A stretch of DNA of 64,000 nt from Rhynchopus euleeides (GCA_963210315.1 OY723240.1:434001-498000); one strand, 5' to 3'; positions 17,075-26,989 are shown, numbered from the stretch's first letter. Numbers and translations are program-made. Notes: generated from the sequence alone by a model not told the origin.

Positions 17075-17962
17075 GGTATTTTATCCGTGAAGTGTTTCTG
17101 TTTCAGTTCATAGATCTGCAGATCACGCTCCATCGTCTGCGGGGATCCCCCACGTGTCCACCTCTTGCGCTCACCGTTGCCCTGTTCGAAGAGCTCGTCG
17201 GAGACGGTGACCCTGTGCGCATCCTGCTCATCAAACCAGTGTTCGAGAGAATGAGCATATGCCGAGCGAGTGATCCCGGGATTTGCCCACTCCAACAAGA
17301 AAATCAGCACATGATAGCTGATCACAGCGAATAGAAACTCTTTGCGGCAGGAACCTGTTGAGAAGTATCGCACTGGTATGTCTTGGTAGCGGAAGAAGAT
17401 CAGTGATTGCATTGCGCAGCACAATGTCCGCTGATTCCCCACGGTGATGGCCTTCAAAGCAGCGAGTATCTCTCTTGCGTGCTTCCCAGTGAAATTTTTG
17501 CCCACTTTTCCAAGGATGGTTTCCTCCACCACTTTTGATCCCGGCAGCGTACGTAGAATGAGGCGCATGACACCTTTCGTGTCGTGAAGGGGGGGGCGTC
17601 ACGGTGTAGACAGGATTCGAGAATTTTGAAGCGATGCTACAAGTGAATCCTGCGGCATCCATCTCTTGGATACTACAGCGGTGGCAGTCATGCAGGTACT
17701 CCAAACGCTCGTCGATTCCTGTAAGGCAGAAGGCAGAACGATGCCCTGTCCCACCTACACCTTTGAAGAGTGACCACAACTCTAAGTGGTCACCCCCAAG
17801 CCGGAACTGGGTGATGGAAAAGGAGCAAGGCCCCTTCGTGAAGATCCCCTTCTGAACTGCCACAATCTGCCCCAAGGCATGGAGCATCCACCATTCGTAG
17901 AACAGGGGCTTGTGGCGGTCACACACTGTCAGAAAGCGGGACGCGGTGATCCCGTCCGTCAA
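17053..17962 (-). pseudogene. Element A gene 2, core region (unknown family)
   Basis: The frames 17962-17231 and 17568-17053 together correspond to the central part of element B gene 2. Shared anchors are MDAAGF/MKEAGY, MRLI, FRYQDIPVR/FRYADIPWR, a hydrophobic segment, RSAYAHSLEHW/RNAYVHSLHHW, and MERDL/YERDL. The conserved His, Arg and Trp pattern suggests an enzyme or DNA-binding core, but I cannot name it. A leading segment at 18338-18018 (RAELGMSLRDCERLGSLVRR) may be its N-terminus. The frame changes more than once, so this copy is probably dead. Sequencing errors are the alternative. Confidence 0.5.
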
Positions 17963-18264
17963 TGCGATTGCCAGTCGCTGCCTGCTCTTTCCTTAAAGGC
18001 TACCGGGTGTGTAGCCATCACCCGTGACCATGACTGTTGGTGGGGGGCGACCCGAGCGGATGGGGAAAGCCCTCAGCAGAAACTCGAGGCCCCCGCATGT
18101 TCCCTAGCAGAGAGGGCGTCATCAGCCGGAGGGGAGCTTCATGCTTTACGAGGAGGGGGTATGAAAGCCCCATCGAGATCCCTGTCTCTCTGCGAACGAG
18201 TGAGCCCAGCCGTTCACAGTCGCGCAGAGACATGCCCAACTCTGCCCTGTGTTGTCGAATGATT

Positions 18265-19014
18265 TCACCGATTTCTGCTTGAATCCACAAAATGCGGAGG
18301 CGGCACAACGAGCGAGCCGCTGTATTCACCTGGCTCACACTGGTCCGAAGGACGGTCCCTGTAGAAGGTGTAGTCGACCTGCACCCCTTCCAGCGTCGCC
18401 GTCACCAGCTTGGCGAAGCCATTCTCTACGATGACGCTATAGTAGCGCCCGGTCTCCTGGTCGTGCACGCCCACAACGATGTGCTGCATCGCCCGCCACC
18501 GCCGCCACTGCCTTATTCTTCGGACGCGTCTCGGATGTGGAGGCTTGTGCCGATGCCTTGTACATCTTGACCATATCCATGCTGTCCAGGTCCTCCACCA
18601 CCAGCTTGAGGCGCGCGAAACCCTCCGACTTCTTCTGCGTTGGCGTGGGAAGGGCTTCAGCGCGATGCCGTGGATGGCCATCTCACGGTTTCCTTCGATC
18701 CGAACCGTGTACAGGTCGCCGGAAACATCCTTCAGCGACTTGTAGGAAGCCAGTGCATCGTATTTGTGTTTCAGCACCTTTGTTATCACTCCACTCTTGG
18801 GGGGGATGGTGGTCACCAGCACCTTCTGCAGCATCTCCTTCAACACCGAGTGTTTAAACACCTCCCCCGTCTTCCTGGTGGTGTACAGGGCCACAAAGTC
18901 CTCCACAAGCTGCTGCAGCTGGCTTTCATGCCGCTCATCCTCCTTCCCCAGATCTCCGCTCTTCGTCCGCTTGCTGTTGCGCGTCGGTGTTGTGGTTGCC
19001 GTTCTCTTGCTCAT
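18265..19014 (-). pseudogene. Element A gene 1: small basic protein (unknown)
   Basis: The start is the ATG at 19014. The protein begins with a Ser/Thr/Lys-rich tail, then a helical domain (around EVFKHSVLKEMLQKVL and GVITKVLKHKYDALASY). This domain resembles the one in element B gene 1 in length, position and pattern. Around 18650 the plausible coding frame changes (the neighbouring frame reads KKSEGFARLKLVVEDLDSMD), and the C-terminal part (18510-18265) returns to a structured pattern. The small size and basic tail suggest a DNA-binding accessory protein. Confidence 0.45.
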
Positions 19015-20419
19015 GTTGGAGGTGCAAAGGTCCTTTTGTAAGTGAGGGTGTGTGTGTGCAGCAGGGCATGTGCTGGTCTGGGGTCGCGGGGGATAAACAA
19101 ATGGAACAACACAGCTCGCCAGTGTTAAGGAAAGCTCGTAAATGACAAGTGGCACATGTCATTTACATGTAATTTTACATGTACACGGTGGACTCCAGCG
19201 GCCCTAGCGGGAGTCTGGGAGCGGGGGTCTGAGCGGGTGTCAAAGACTCCCGCTAGCGGGAGTCTATACTCCCGCTAGGGGGAGTCTGACTCCCCCTAGC
19301 GGGAGTCTTTTCACCTATTTTCATCCATTTTTCCCATGATATAGTTACAGTCTACTGGCGTGGGGGGTAAAATCATGGTGGAAGAGGGATGGGGAGGGGC
19401 TTGTTTTGCTTCTGTCAGTTTCCCCGGACTCTGGACTACCTACCTATCCTCCTGGTAGCGGCTACACCTGCGGAGGTGAGCGGTTAGAATTTGAGGTGTC
19501 AAAGTGCGGCCATCGCCTGTCGTAGTTGTGTTACACCTTGGGCAAGACAAGCCATCCTGCAGGCCTCATCTTCTTCGTCAGAACTGTCATCCCCCTCCTG
19601 CTGTGCGCGTTGGTCAAGCGTGCTCAAAGTCGCCTCGGATGACACGAATGGTGTGAAAGTCGCCCCCAGCGGGATTGGCATTTTGCACAAGCAGAGCGAT
19701 AATTTGCGGTGTCCTTCGGGGAACCGGGACAGGAAGTAGGGCGCGCTGATGGGTTCAACGAAGTCCTGTGTGTTGCAGTGCACAAACCCCTTCTGCAGCT
19801 GTGTCAACTGTGTGCAAAGAACATACACAGCCAATCTATGAGCGTGTCGGGTGTGCAGACACGGACACAGGATGACTTCTCTATACCCGAGGATCCCGTC
19901 CTGCGACAGGTGCGCAACCTTCCAAGGCATGCCCGATGCGCGCCGCTTCTCTTCTGCCATCGCAAGATCTCTCTCGTAAGTTGCGGAGCTGGCGATTGTA
20001 ACGGCATCTTTCTTGCGATGTCCGTTCTCTGCTTCGTCAAATTCGTCGTTGTTCTGCAGAGGCACTGCATCTTCTGGAGCCCACCAATGATGGAGACTGT
20101 GTACGTAGGCATTGCGCGTTGATCCCTTTTCGGCATGCTCCATCAACCAGTGAAATATATGCCCTGAGATCCGAGCACGCAAGAAGGGAATCCGGGCTGA
20201 CTCATCCTTGCATCCCCAGAAGCGCCAGGGGATGTCTGCATACCGGAAATGCATGAGGTCTGCAAGGGAGACAAAGAGGTAGCGGAACAAGCCCTTGTAG
20301 GTGTGTCCTGTGACAGGCAAGCACGACCTTCCGGAACTGAGCACCTGTCCCATTCTGCGACACATTCAGTGCAAGGTTTGTACAGGTCTTGTCGAATATT
20401 TTTTTGTTGTCTCATCCAG

Positions 20420-21080
20420 CAGGGGTGGAGCTTGAAATATGGGGTTGCGGGCTGGATCGGGTCAGATCGGGTCAGCCAATTTTTTCTTATGGGTTCCCCC
20501 CCGGTTCGTCTCAGAGATCAGTGCTCGGGCCCAGCCTCCCGCGAGGTACCGGAACCGATATGCAGCCCCGGACGCGCAAGGACTTGGTTACAAGACAAAC
20601 ACATGCCGTAGGGGGGGTCTGGGAGGCGGAGCTCCCAGCCGCCGGAGGCCACGGTAGTGAACATCTGTGACTTGCGGGCGTACGGATTCTGTGTGAGTTG
20701 GCTGCGTCCTCCTGAGGATACTGAGATTCCCTGATGTAAAGGGCTTGGGTACAAGACAGGCACATGCCACAGGGGGGTCTGGGGGGCGGAGCCCCCCAGC
20801 CACCGGAGGCCACGGTAGTAAACGTCTGTTGCACGGTACGGGTTGGGCAGCTTCATTTGTCCTCTATTGTGACTGTTTGAGGCCTGTGCTCATGTCGCTG
20901 GGGTCACTTTGCTCACGAAACGCCTCCTGGTCACCTTGAGGCCCCAAGGCGAGGAGCCAACTTTTCCGGTTTCCCGAAAATCTATATTTTTTTTTCTTTT
21001 TACCCCTGACCTGATTTTTTGTGAGGGCCTGCAGAAAATCAGGTCAGCTGACCCGAAAAAACCCCCAAGCTCCACCCCTG
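20420..21080. mobile_element. 661-bp hAT-like non-autonomous element, 8-bp target duplication
   Basis: The ends are CAGGGGTGGAGCTTG and its complement, flanked by the exact 8-bp direct repeat TCATCCAG (20412-20419, 21081-21088). Ends starting CAGGGGTGG with 8-bp duplications are the hallmark of the hAT superfamily. A subterminal GGGTCAG word is repeated near both ends. The inside has no transposase. It holds two copies (20579-20670, 20745-20832) of a GC-rich unit of about 90 bp that is also found at 60707-60795. Confidence 0.9.
20579..20832. repeat. Two copies of a GC-palindrome unit of about 90 bp
   Basis: Each unit contains GGTCTGGGGGGCGGAGCC, CCCCAGCC and CCGGAGGCCACGGTAGT, with the flanking words GACTTGGTTACAAGACA and CACATGCC. 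The units start at 20579 and 20745, in the same orientation. A third copy, at 60707, is in the same orientation and lies inside an apparently coding minus-strand stretch. Confidence 0.8.
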
Positions 21081-21396
21081 TCATCCAGTACCCTGATCAG
21101 CCGCATGGCGAGCCCCTTGCAGTCATGGAGTGCTGGGGTGACGTAGCGGGCATTGGGAAGCACACCTGCCAAGAGGGAGGGGTAGCCAGCCTCTTTCATC
21201 TCAGAGAGAGTCAGGTGCGGGTATCGATGCACCTGTTGATACCAGCGTTCTTCTGGGATGTCGCACAGTGAGCATCGGTGCCCTCGCCCCCCGCATCGCC
21301 TCATTGTTGCCCACTGCTGATCTATACTCCCGCTAGCGGGAGTTGGACTCCCCCTAGTTGAGACTCCCGAAAAGGGTTAAACCCGGTAGTGGTACC

Positions 21397-21950
21397 CTAC
21401 CCCCGCTGGAGTCCACCGTGCAAGGCCGGATCAGCCCACGGGTGGGTTTGAGGAAGAAATCTGGGGGGGCAAATTTTGCTGCGACTTCCGGTTTCACCCG
21501 GCCGAACTCCAGCATCTATCCAGACCCACGGTGCCAAGCCGTTCGCCCGTGTCGCGATCATTCGCGGCTTCAGGCTGCCCCCGACGACACGTTTGTATCC
21601 TGCACCTTGCCATACTTCGCCTCCACCTTGTATATGACGGAGAGCGCCCTCCTTCCGCATCGTTGCGACTTCCCTGACAGCGAACTTATCCATGTCAGGG
21701 AAGACATGGCGATGATTGCGTTGGCCACCTGGGTGCTGTGCTTGTGGAGCTCCTTGCTCAACACCGTTGCTAGGAGCCTTCTAATGGATCCCAGTGTCAG
21801 CACACTGCCCCCTTTTTTAACAGGGAAGGCCGTGCAAAAATCATGCACAATGTTCGTCGCCTCCGCAGCCTCGGGACTCTCTGCGCTCTTCTTCTTCTTA
21901 ATCGACTTTGCCGCCGGCTTCGCTGCCGGCTTCGTTGTCGTCTTCCCCAT
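21397..21950 (-). pseudogene. Element B gene 1: small Lys/Ala-rich protein (unknown)
   Basis: It starts at the ATG at 21950 with a Lys/Ala/Pro-rich tail, like a histone tail or nuclear localisation signal. A helical domain follows (TAFPVKKGGSVLTLGSIRRL and KHSTQVANAIIAM). Near 21690 the plausible frame switches to one that continues to 21397 with a GALRHIQGGGEV motif. It is the positional counterpart of A gene 1. A role in binding the element's palindromic ends is a guess from size and charge only. Confidence 0.45.
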
Positions 21951-22140
21951 TTTTGTGAATCAGGTCTGCGAGCTGGGATGGGTGGAAACGTCCGTTTCGT
22001 TTGGTGTGGCTGTACTTCAGTGACGAGTGCCACATTGCATAGGTATCATGGGAAAAATGAGTGAAAATAGGTGAAAAGACTCCCGCTAGGGGGAGTCAGA
22101 CTCCCCCTAGCGGGAGTATAGACTCCCGCTAGCGGGAGTT

Positions 22141-22351
22141 GGACTCCCCCTAGTTGAGACTTGGGCTGGCGTGCAGGGTGCAGGCAGCGCGCGCAAATGC
22201 GGCCTGTTTCCGGGTGCCCGCGCGCTGCCGGCGACCGTGCACCCGAGGTGCACGGTTTGGGCTGAATCTGGGTGACGTACGAGTAGGGCTCCCACCCTGA
22301 AAATGGGCTACCTGCGGTCACTCCAGGTACCTGACATCACCCGAAAGTGAC
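22141..22351. other. GC-rich spacer with small hairpins
   Basis: No gene. Short inverted repeats such as CAGCGCGCG/CGCGCGCTG (22189-22242) and GTGCACCCGAGGTGCAC (about 22236) lie between element B and the next tandem repeats. Confidence 0.5.
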
Positions 22352-23035
22352 CCAAAATCAGCGGGACCCCCTCCTCGGGTGTTCCGAAACCCCTTTCTTT
22401 TGACTATTTGGAATCTGTGCGGATCGTAGTGGGGTCACACTGTGGGTCGAGGTGTCAAGCTTCACCCATGAAATGTGGGTCTGATTCAGGGTCTGGTCAT
22501 AGGAGGCTGGCCCCAGGAGGACGTGACTGGGAGGCAGCCACACCAGCCCACCCACCCAGCGGGACCCCCTCCTCGGGTATTCCAAAACCCCGTTCTTCTG
22601 AACGTTTGGAACTTTTGCGAATCGTAGTGGGGTCACTTTGTGGGTCTCGGAGCCAAACACCGTCCATGAAATGTGCCTCTGGTTCAGGGCTGGTCCTAAG
22701 GGAATGTGACTGGGAGGCAGCCACACCCACCCACCCAGCGGGACCCCCTCCACGGGTGTTCCAAAACCCCTTTCTTTTGAACGTTTGGAATTTTTGCGGA
22801 TCACAGTGGGGTCACTTTGGTGGTGTACGAGCCAAGTTTCGCCCATGAAACGTGGGTCTGGTTCAGGGACTGGTCATGGGTGAAGGTGGCTGGGAGGCAG
22901 CCACCTTCACCAGCCCACACCCCACCCCACCTACCCACCCAGCGGGACCCCCCCCTCGGATTTTCCAAAAACCCGTTCTTTGGGATATTTGGGATCCGTG
23001 CGGATTGTGGTGGGGTCATTTTGGCCATGGGGTGC
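22352..23035. repeat. Tandem repeat of about 190 bp, four units
   Basis: Units start near 22352, 22556, 22735 and 22938, marked by AGCGGGACCCCCTCCTCGGG, then a GGAATCTGTGCGGATCGTAG-type stretch, GGGGTCACTTTG, and CATGAAATGTGGGTCTG. The related block at 28975-29220 has about one and a half units, so this is a small satellite family. Adjacent 23070-23215 consists of long C and G runs. Confidence 0.8.
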
Positions 23036-23273
23036 CTATTGACACCACTTACTGGGAAATGCCAATTGGGTAAAAGTACCCCCCCCCCCTGTACAGGTAC
23101 AAGGGGGGGGGGGGGGGGGTCCTTTCCTCCAGGTGCGGGAGGCAGCCAGTGTACCCCCCCCCCTGTCCCCCACTTTGCGAGGGACCCCCCCCCCCCCCCG
23201 ACCAGGGTGGGGGTCACCCAAAATTTCGAGGAAATCCTGGTGTCACCTGAAAACCTGGGTCGCCAGCCTGACC

Positions 23274-23933
23274 TCAGCCCGCGGGGAGCTCCGCGCGGAC
23301 GGACTCGGCCCGGGACGGGTGCTCCAGTCCAGGGAGCCAGGTGTGAGGGATGCGAGGATCATACCCCTCGGGGAGCCCTACCACGATAAAGGAAGCGGCC
23401 TCGATGTTAGAAGCGATGAGCCCGGCTTGGGCGCTGGAAGCTTGCAACATGGCCTGCAGGAGGGCGCGAACATCCACCTCGCTGGCAGCGAGACCCTTCT
23501 TAATAATCTCGGCGTTGGTAGTCGGGGCGGCAGCAGGAGGAGCAGGGGGATCGGCTGCAGGAGGGGGGGTGGACTGGGCAGATGCAGGGGCAGGAGTGGG
23601 GTTGTCTACTGGAGGATCCTTGTTCTGGGGGGCGGCAACAGAACCCTGAACCCGCTCCCATACACAGAGCGGGCACAGGTAGCCGGACTCCCGCAGCAAC
23701 CTGCCGAGGCTCTCATCGAGCACGCCTGGCGGGAGCCTCTTGCCGAGACAGTCGGCTGAGGCTTGCCCGCCGCAGCCCGGACAGTTGGCAGCAGATTCAT
23801 GGGTGTCCGGGCAGCAGGGGAAAATGCACCTGCCGGTAGGGTCCCGAGCCGGGTCAGGGCCTTTGATTCCATTCAGCGCCGTCCAGCAGACGGTGTCTGT
23901 TATCAACCCGACCCGGGAGGGAGACATGCGCAC
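23274..23933 (-). CDS. Hypothetical Cys-rich protein, possibly a fragment
   Basis: A 219-residue open frame. The N-terminal third has a row of Cys and His pairs (CCPDTH, CPGCGG, YLCPLC) that could bind zinc. The middle is a Pro/Ala linker. The C-terminal third is helical (around AEIIKKGLAASEVDVRALLQ). It has no convincing start beyond the first ATG, no neighbour of the same kind and no recognised family. The composition is protein-like, which is why it is listed. It may be a remnant of a mobile element. Confidence 0.35.
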   Translation of the reverse strand: MRMSPSRVGLITDTVCWTALNGIKGPDPARDPTGRCIFPCCPDTHESAANCPGCGGQASADCLGKRLPPGVLDESLGRLLRESGYLCPLCVWERVQGSVAAPQNKDPPVDNPTPAPASAQSTPPPAADPPAPPAAAPTTNAEIIKKGLAASEVDVRALLQAMLQASSAQAGLIASNIEAASFIVVGLPEGYDPRIPHTWLPGLEHPSRAESVRAELPAG

Positions 23934-24109
23934 GAGCTATAGTTTTGTTTGTGCGCACGAGCGGCAGTGTGTTGTGGCCCCTGTGAAGGGCGTTGCTGTG
24001 ATAAAAGTGGTTTTGTGTTGCTCACTCAAAACACACTGCGCGCGGGTACGCTCCCACTGACTCTTTCGCTGTGACAAGCAAGCTTGTTTGGGCAAAAAAC
24101 TTCGGTGGA
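23934..24109. other. Short spacer left of F1
   Basis: No gene. It contains short inverted words (GTGTGTTG near 23967 and AACACACTGC near 24030). Confidence 0.4.
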
Positions 24110-24489
24110 GTTGGTGGTGCCCCTGATTTACCCCCTTTTCACTACGCACAAACTACGCAATCTGGGGGGGGGGTCTCGCTTTTTGGTCCCCCCCCAGTTT
24201 TTTTTTGGTCCCCCTTTCTGTGTGGCTACTGAGACAGGACTGGAGGCACTGCGCTGACCGAGAAAAAAAAATATTGCCAGAACTCACTATGTACCGTCCG
24301 AAAGAACAGGGGAAACACCTGGGCAAGGTTGCCCCATGCCCAGAAACACCTGGGAAGGAAGTGAGCTCCAGGAGCCGCGTAGTACCCCCTACACACTTCT
24401 ACGAAACAACAGCTGCAGAGATGGTCCGGATGCCCCGAAAAAAAACCTACACACACACTCCATCATCCACACTGCACCTAGGGACAACA

Positions 24490-26313
24490 ATGTCTGGGGA
24501 AGAGGAACAGCTCTTCACCATCGTTGCCTCTGTTGAGGGGTTGAGATGCCTCGCGGGGACCATCGCAGGATGTGTCACCCACGAGAAGCTGCTGGCGCTG
24601 CTTGAGGAGGTGGGGCTGCAACCGGAGGGTGACTGTCTCGAGGTGCATCTGCTGAAGGGTGGTGACGTTAATTCATTGGAGATGCGGCCTCTCCCAGAAG
24701 GCCTGTGGCAGAACGCGCTCCCGGGCTCGGCGCTGTTCCTTCCGGCGAAGGCAGAGACAGTGCCAGCATCCCGCCTGGACGTGCGCGACTGGGTCGACAC
24801 CGCCATGCAGTGCCACACCCCTGTCTCTAACATCCACACCCTCATCACCAAGTTCAAGGGCGAGACGGTGACCCGCCATGCGGTGGAGATGTCGTGGCAG
24901 CAGTCGCTACTGCTACGGGATGTGTTGTTTTTACGGGAGACGCAGGGCATCCGGGAGAACGGCGAACTTGTGTTAATTCACGACCTCACACCAGTGTTTG
25001 CGGACCCGTCAAACACTACCAAGCTTGGGCACTTTACGGTGCAGTACAGGGTGAACGGGATCCTCCGCTACCACGTGCTCGCCACATATCTGACGCTGTC
25101 ATCTGATGGACCCACTACCAGAGTTGACCTGGCCGTCGCCTTTAAACGGTTTTCGGACCTGGCCTCTTCAGGCCAGTTCTCCGTCCTCGGCAAGGATGAC
25201 GTGGGGTTGTCCGAGGAGTCGTTCTCGGCTTTCTTTCTGGACCGCGGTGCCAGTCTGAAACCCGAGCTGCAGAGCGTTGTCGTTGTGTTCGAGCCCCACC
25301 ACCGCCTGCATCTGGCCTTCCGGCGAGTCATTGAGCCTGACTTGCCCTTCATGACTCTGATGTGCTATGCTGCCAACTACTGTGCCGCAGCACCAGAGTT
25401 CGCCGCCTACCTCCACAGCACGGTAGGCATCACCATCAGCAGCTTCCTGTGGCAGCGGGCCACAAACGGCCGCTTCCTCAGTGGTGCAGCTGCCTGCTTC
25501 TCGCTGTCGGCTCGCTGCGGGGAGCTCACCGTCGCTGAGCACCTGCACACCTTCTTCTCGATGACGACGACGGAATCGTCGACAAAGAAGGTGGCAGTGA
25601 AAAACTGCCTTGCTGATCGCAGCGCCATCGACAAAGTGTGCCTCTACGGGAAGCTTTTCAGCAAGGTCTTGTACCCTCTGCTGACCACCATCGCAGACTC
25701 AGGGAGTTTCACCACCGACCCCAAATCGTTGGGATGGCTGCAGATGTACTGGCGCTCGGGGGCCTTCGACCTCTTCTCTGCGGCCAGGAGTGAAGCGACG
25801 CTGGAGGCGTGCAGCTCTGACGGGGACCTGACCGTCTTCCAGAGCGCCACTTCATGCAGGATGGTGACGGTAGGGCGGCTGCGCTTCCACACCTCGCCGC
25901 AGTGTCCCTCCCTCGACATCCGGGAAGTCAGCGATAGTGACCTGGACGGCGTCCGGCCGGATGACTTAGTGCAGCACGGCCTCGATGCCTACTTTGGGAA
26001 GCAAGGCATCCCAACCGAAAGCCGGCTCATGCCCGTAGTGTCCTTCGACAGCGGCGTGGAGTTCTTCCGCACCGCCCTGGTCATTATCGGGACGAGCATG
26101 CTGGTGGAAGCGGTGAGGTTCGGGGCAGCCAGCGAGGAGACACGCGCGGTGCAGCCGTCGGTGTCGTTTGGCCCGGCCCTCTTGGAAGGGATGTGCGGGA
26201 GGTCTAAGCGTGTCATCGAAGTGGCTGGACACTCATCCGTTCGTGACGACTTTGTCCGTGCTCACTGCTGTATTCCTGAGCATTTCTCTGGGGGCCCTCG
26301 CTACCAAGTGTGA
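24490..26313 (+). CDS. F1 frame 1: candidate transposase or recombinase (unknown family)
   Basis: The start is the ATG at 24490 (MSGEEEQLF), preceded by CA-rich sequence. Open sequence to the left belongs to the terminal region also kept in F2. The protein has about 607 residues to the stop, which lies inside the inserted 109-bp element. The first 90 residues look like a small beta-grasp or adaptor domain. The middle (about 150-480) is a mixed alpha/beta region with conserved-looking Asp, Glu and His but no DDE spacing I could assign. The last residues include AGHSSVRDDFVRAH, which recalls the GH motif of tyrosine recombinases, though no other part of that signature was found. It is the main protein of F1, and F2 lacks it. 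Confidence 0.6.
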   Translation: MSGEEEQLFTIVASVEGLRCLAGTIAGCVTHEKLLALLEEVGLQPEGDCLEVHLLKGGDVNSLEMRPLPEGLWQNALPGSALFLPAKAETVPASRLDVRDWVDTAMQCHTPVSNIHTLITKFKGETVTRHAVEMSWQQSLLLRDVLFLRETQGIRENGELVLIHDLTPVFADPSNTTKLGHFTVQYRVNGILRYHVLATYLTLSSDGPTTRVDLAVAFKRFSDLASSGQFSVLGKDDVGLSEESFSAFFLDRGASLKPELQSVVVVFEPHHRLHLAFRRVIEPDLPFMTLMCYAANYCAAAPEFAAYLHSTVGITISSFLWQRATNGRFLSGAAACFSLSARCGELTVAEHLHTFFSMTTTESSTKKVAVKNCLADRSAIDKVCLYGKLFSKVLYPLLTTIADSGSFTTDPKSLGWLQMYWRSGAFDLFSAARSEATLEACSSDGDLTVFQSATSCRMVTVGRLRFHTSPQCPSLDIREVSDSDLDGVRPDDLVQHGLDAYFGKQGIPTESRLMPVVSFDSGVEFFRTALVIIGTSMLVEAVRFGAASEETRAVQPSVSFGPALLEGMCGRSKRVIEVAGHSSVRDDFVRAHCCIPEHFSGGPRYQV

Positions 26314-26398
26314 CTGAGTGAGAAAAAGTGAGAAGTCAGCCATGTTTGGCTGACAACTGACGACTCGTGACTCACAGTGACTCGTAGCGAGGGCCCCC
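26290..26398. mobile_element. H1: 109-bp TIR element with 3-bp duplication, inside an F1 gene
   Basis: The ends are GGGGGCCCTCGCTACC and the complement of GGGGGCCCTCGCTACG, flanked by TCT (26287-26289, 26399-26401). The interior has GTGACTGAGTGAGAAAAAGTG and a hairpin CAGCC-ATGTTT-GGCTG. A related copy lies at 48023-48121 with TAT as duplication. A 3-bp duplication is usual for PIF/Harbinger-type elements. No protein is encoded. Confidence 0.82.
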
Positions 26399-26410
26399 TC
26401 TGATACTGAT

Positions 26411-26860
26411 TTGAAAACTCTGCATGCTGAGGTTGGTGAGCCGAAACTCACTACGATAGTGCGTTCCCGTATTCCGGAGACTACGAAGGAGCGCAAGCTT
26501 CGGATTGGGAAGCGGAAACTTGAAGACTTGAAATCAGCATTCGAAAAAGAGGAATCAAGGAAGGAAAAGCGAATTGCAAGAGAGACTGCCCTCAATGACA
26601 TTGTCCTCCGTTTTGATTATTCCGATAGCTTCACAAACTCGGAACTGATTAATCAAGCTCAAAAGCGTGGCAAGCGAGGTGTACAGAATGCCTCGAAATC
26701 ACGGTTGATGCAAATCCTTCGTGAATTTGATAAAGCCCGCACAAAAGAAGAGCTGCAGGAGATTTGTGCCGAACGTGGGATTGAACGAAACGTTCAAAAT
26801 GACCGCGTGGACTGGCTGCTGGCAGCTCTCAAGAAGCAGGATAAAAAGGATCATGCGTGA
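26411..26860 (+). CDS. F1 frame 2: basic helical continuation of frame 1
   Basis: This 149-residue frame has no ATG of its own at the start and is open back to the edge of H1. Taking out H1 and one TCT joins it in phase to frame 1 (HFS-DTDLKT), so it was most likely the C-terminus of the same protein before H1 landed. It is rich in Lys, Arg and Glu with long helices (KRKLEDLKSAFEKEESRKEK), and ends in a compact domain with ELINQAQKRGKRGVQ and LQEICAERGIERN. These look like two SAP- or HeH-like DNA-binding helical hairpins. That family call is tentative. Confidence 0.55.
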   Translation: MKTLHAEVGEPKLTTIVRSRIPETTKERKLRIGKRKLEDLKSAFEKEESRKEKRIARETALNDIVLRFDYSDSFTNSELINQAQKRGKRGVQNASKSRLMQILREFDKARTKEELQEICAERGIERNVQNDRVDWLLAALKKQDKKDHA

Positions 26861-26989
26861 TAAAATGAAAGGGCTGCTGCTACTCTTCACCCCCCCCCCC
26901 CACCCCCCGCTTTGATTTCGTTGCTGGATCAATGCAGTGCCTTCAATCACACACTTCGCCCACTCCAGGAGAATATTATACAAGGCCCA

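Larger units (their letters stand above)
16193..19172 (-). mobile_element. Element A: about 3-kb TIR element with two decayed genes of unknown type
   Basis: The terminal inverted repeats share about 31 bp (TTACATGTAAATGACATG then TGCCACTTGTCAT) at 16193-16224 and 19142-19172, with further palindromic words outside. The true outer edges and target duplication could not be fixed. Two genes lie inside on the minus strand in the order gene 1 (19014-18265) and gene 2 (about 18338-16394). Element B next door has the same gene order, similar length (about 2.9 kb) and similarly built ends with different words, so A and B are sister elements. I recognise neither protein as a known transposase. Confidence 0.72.
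19499..21304 (-). pseudogene. Element B gene 2 (unknown family), split by a hAT-like insertion
   Basis: The 5' part reads 21304-21081 and the main part 20365-19499 (288 residues). The hAT-like element at 20420-21080 lies between them. With the element and one 8-bp duplication removed, the upstream frame runs on into the downstream one but meets a stop (TGA) just before the ATG at 20365, so this copy is broken twice. Homology to A gene 2 covers the FRYADIPWR, HSLHHW and YERDL anchors and the Cys-rich C-terminal segment. The end is an acidic Asp/Glu run and a short helix, without the zinc fingers of A. Confidence 0.55.
19245..22140 (-). mobile_element. Element B: about 2.9-kb TIR element, sister of A
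   Basis: The inverted repeats are about 95 bp (19245-19339 and 22046-22140). Each is built from GACTCCCGCTAGCGGGAGTC palindromes, then CTTTTCACCTATTTTCA and TTTTTCCCATGATA. A partial internal copy of the palindromes lies at 21326-21375. Gene 1 (21950-21397) and gene 2 (21304-19499) are on the minus strand in the same order as in A. A 661-bp hAT-like element (20420-21080) interrupts gene 2. No clear target duplication was found at the ends. Confidence 0.75.

Noticed and set aside
24490-26313. Tyrosine recombinase reading of the F1 protein from AGHSSVRDDF
   Set aside because: Only the GH-like piece is visible; the Arg box and the nucleophilic Tyr context are not recognisable, and F has 5-bp duplications, which Crypton-type elements do not make.
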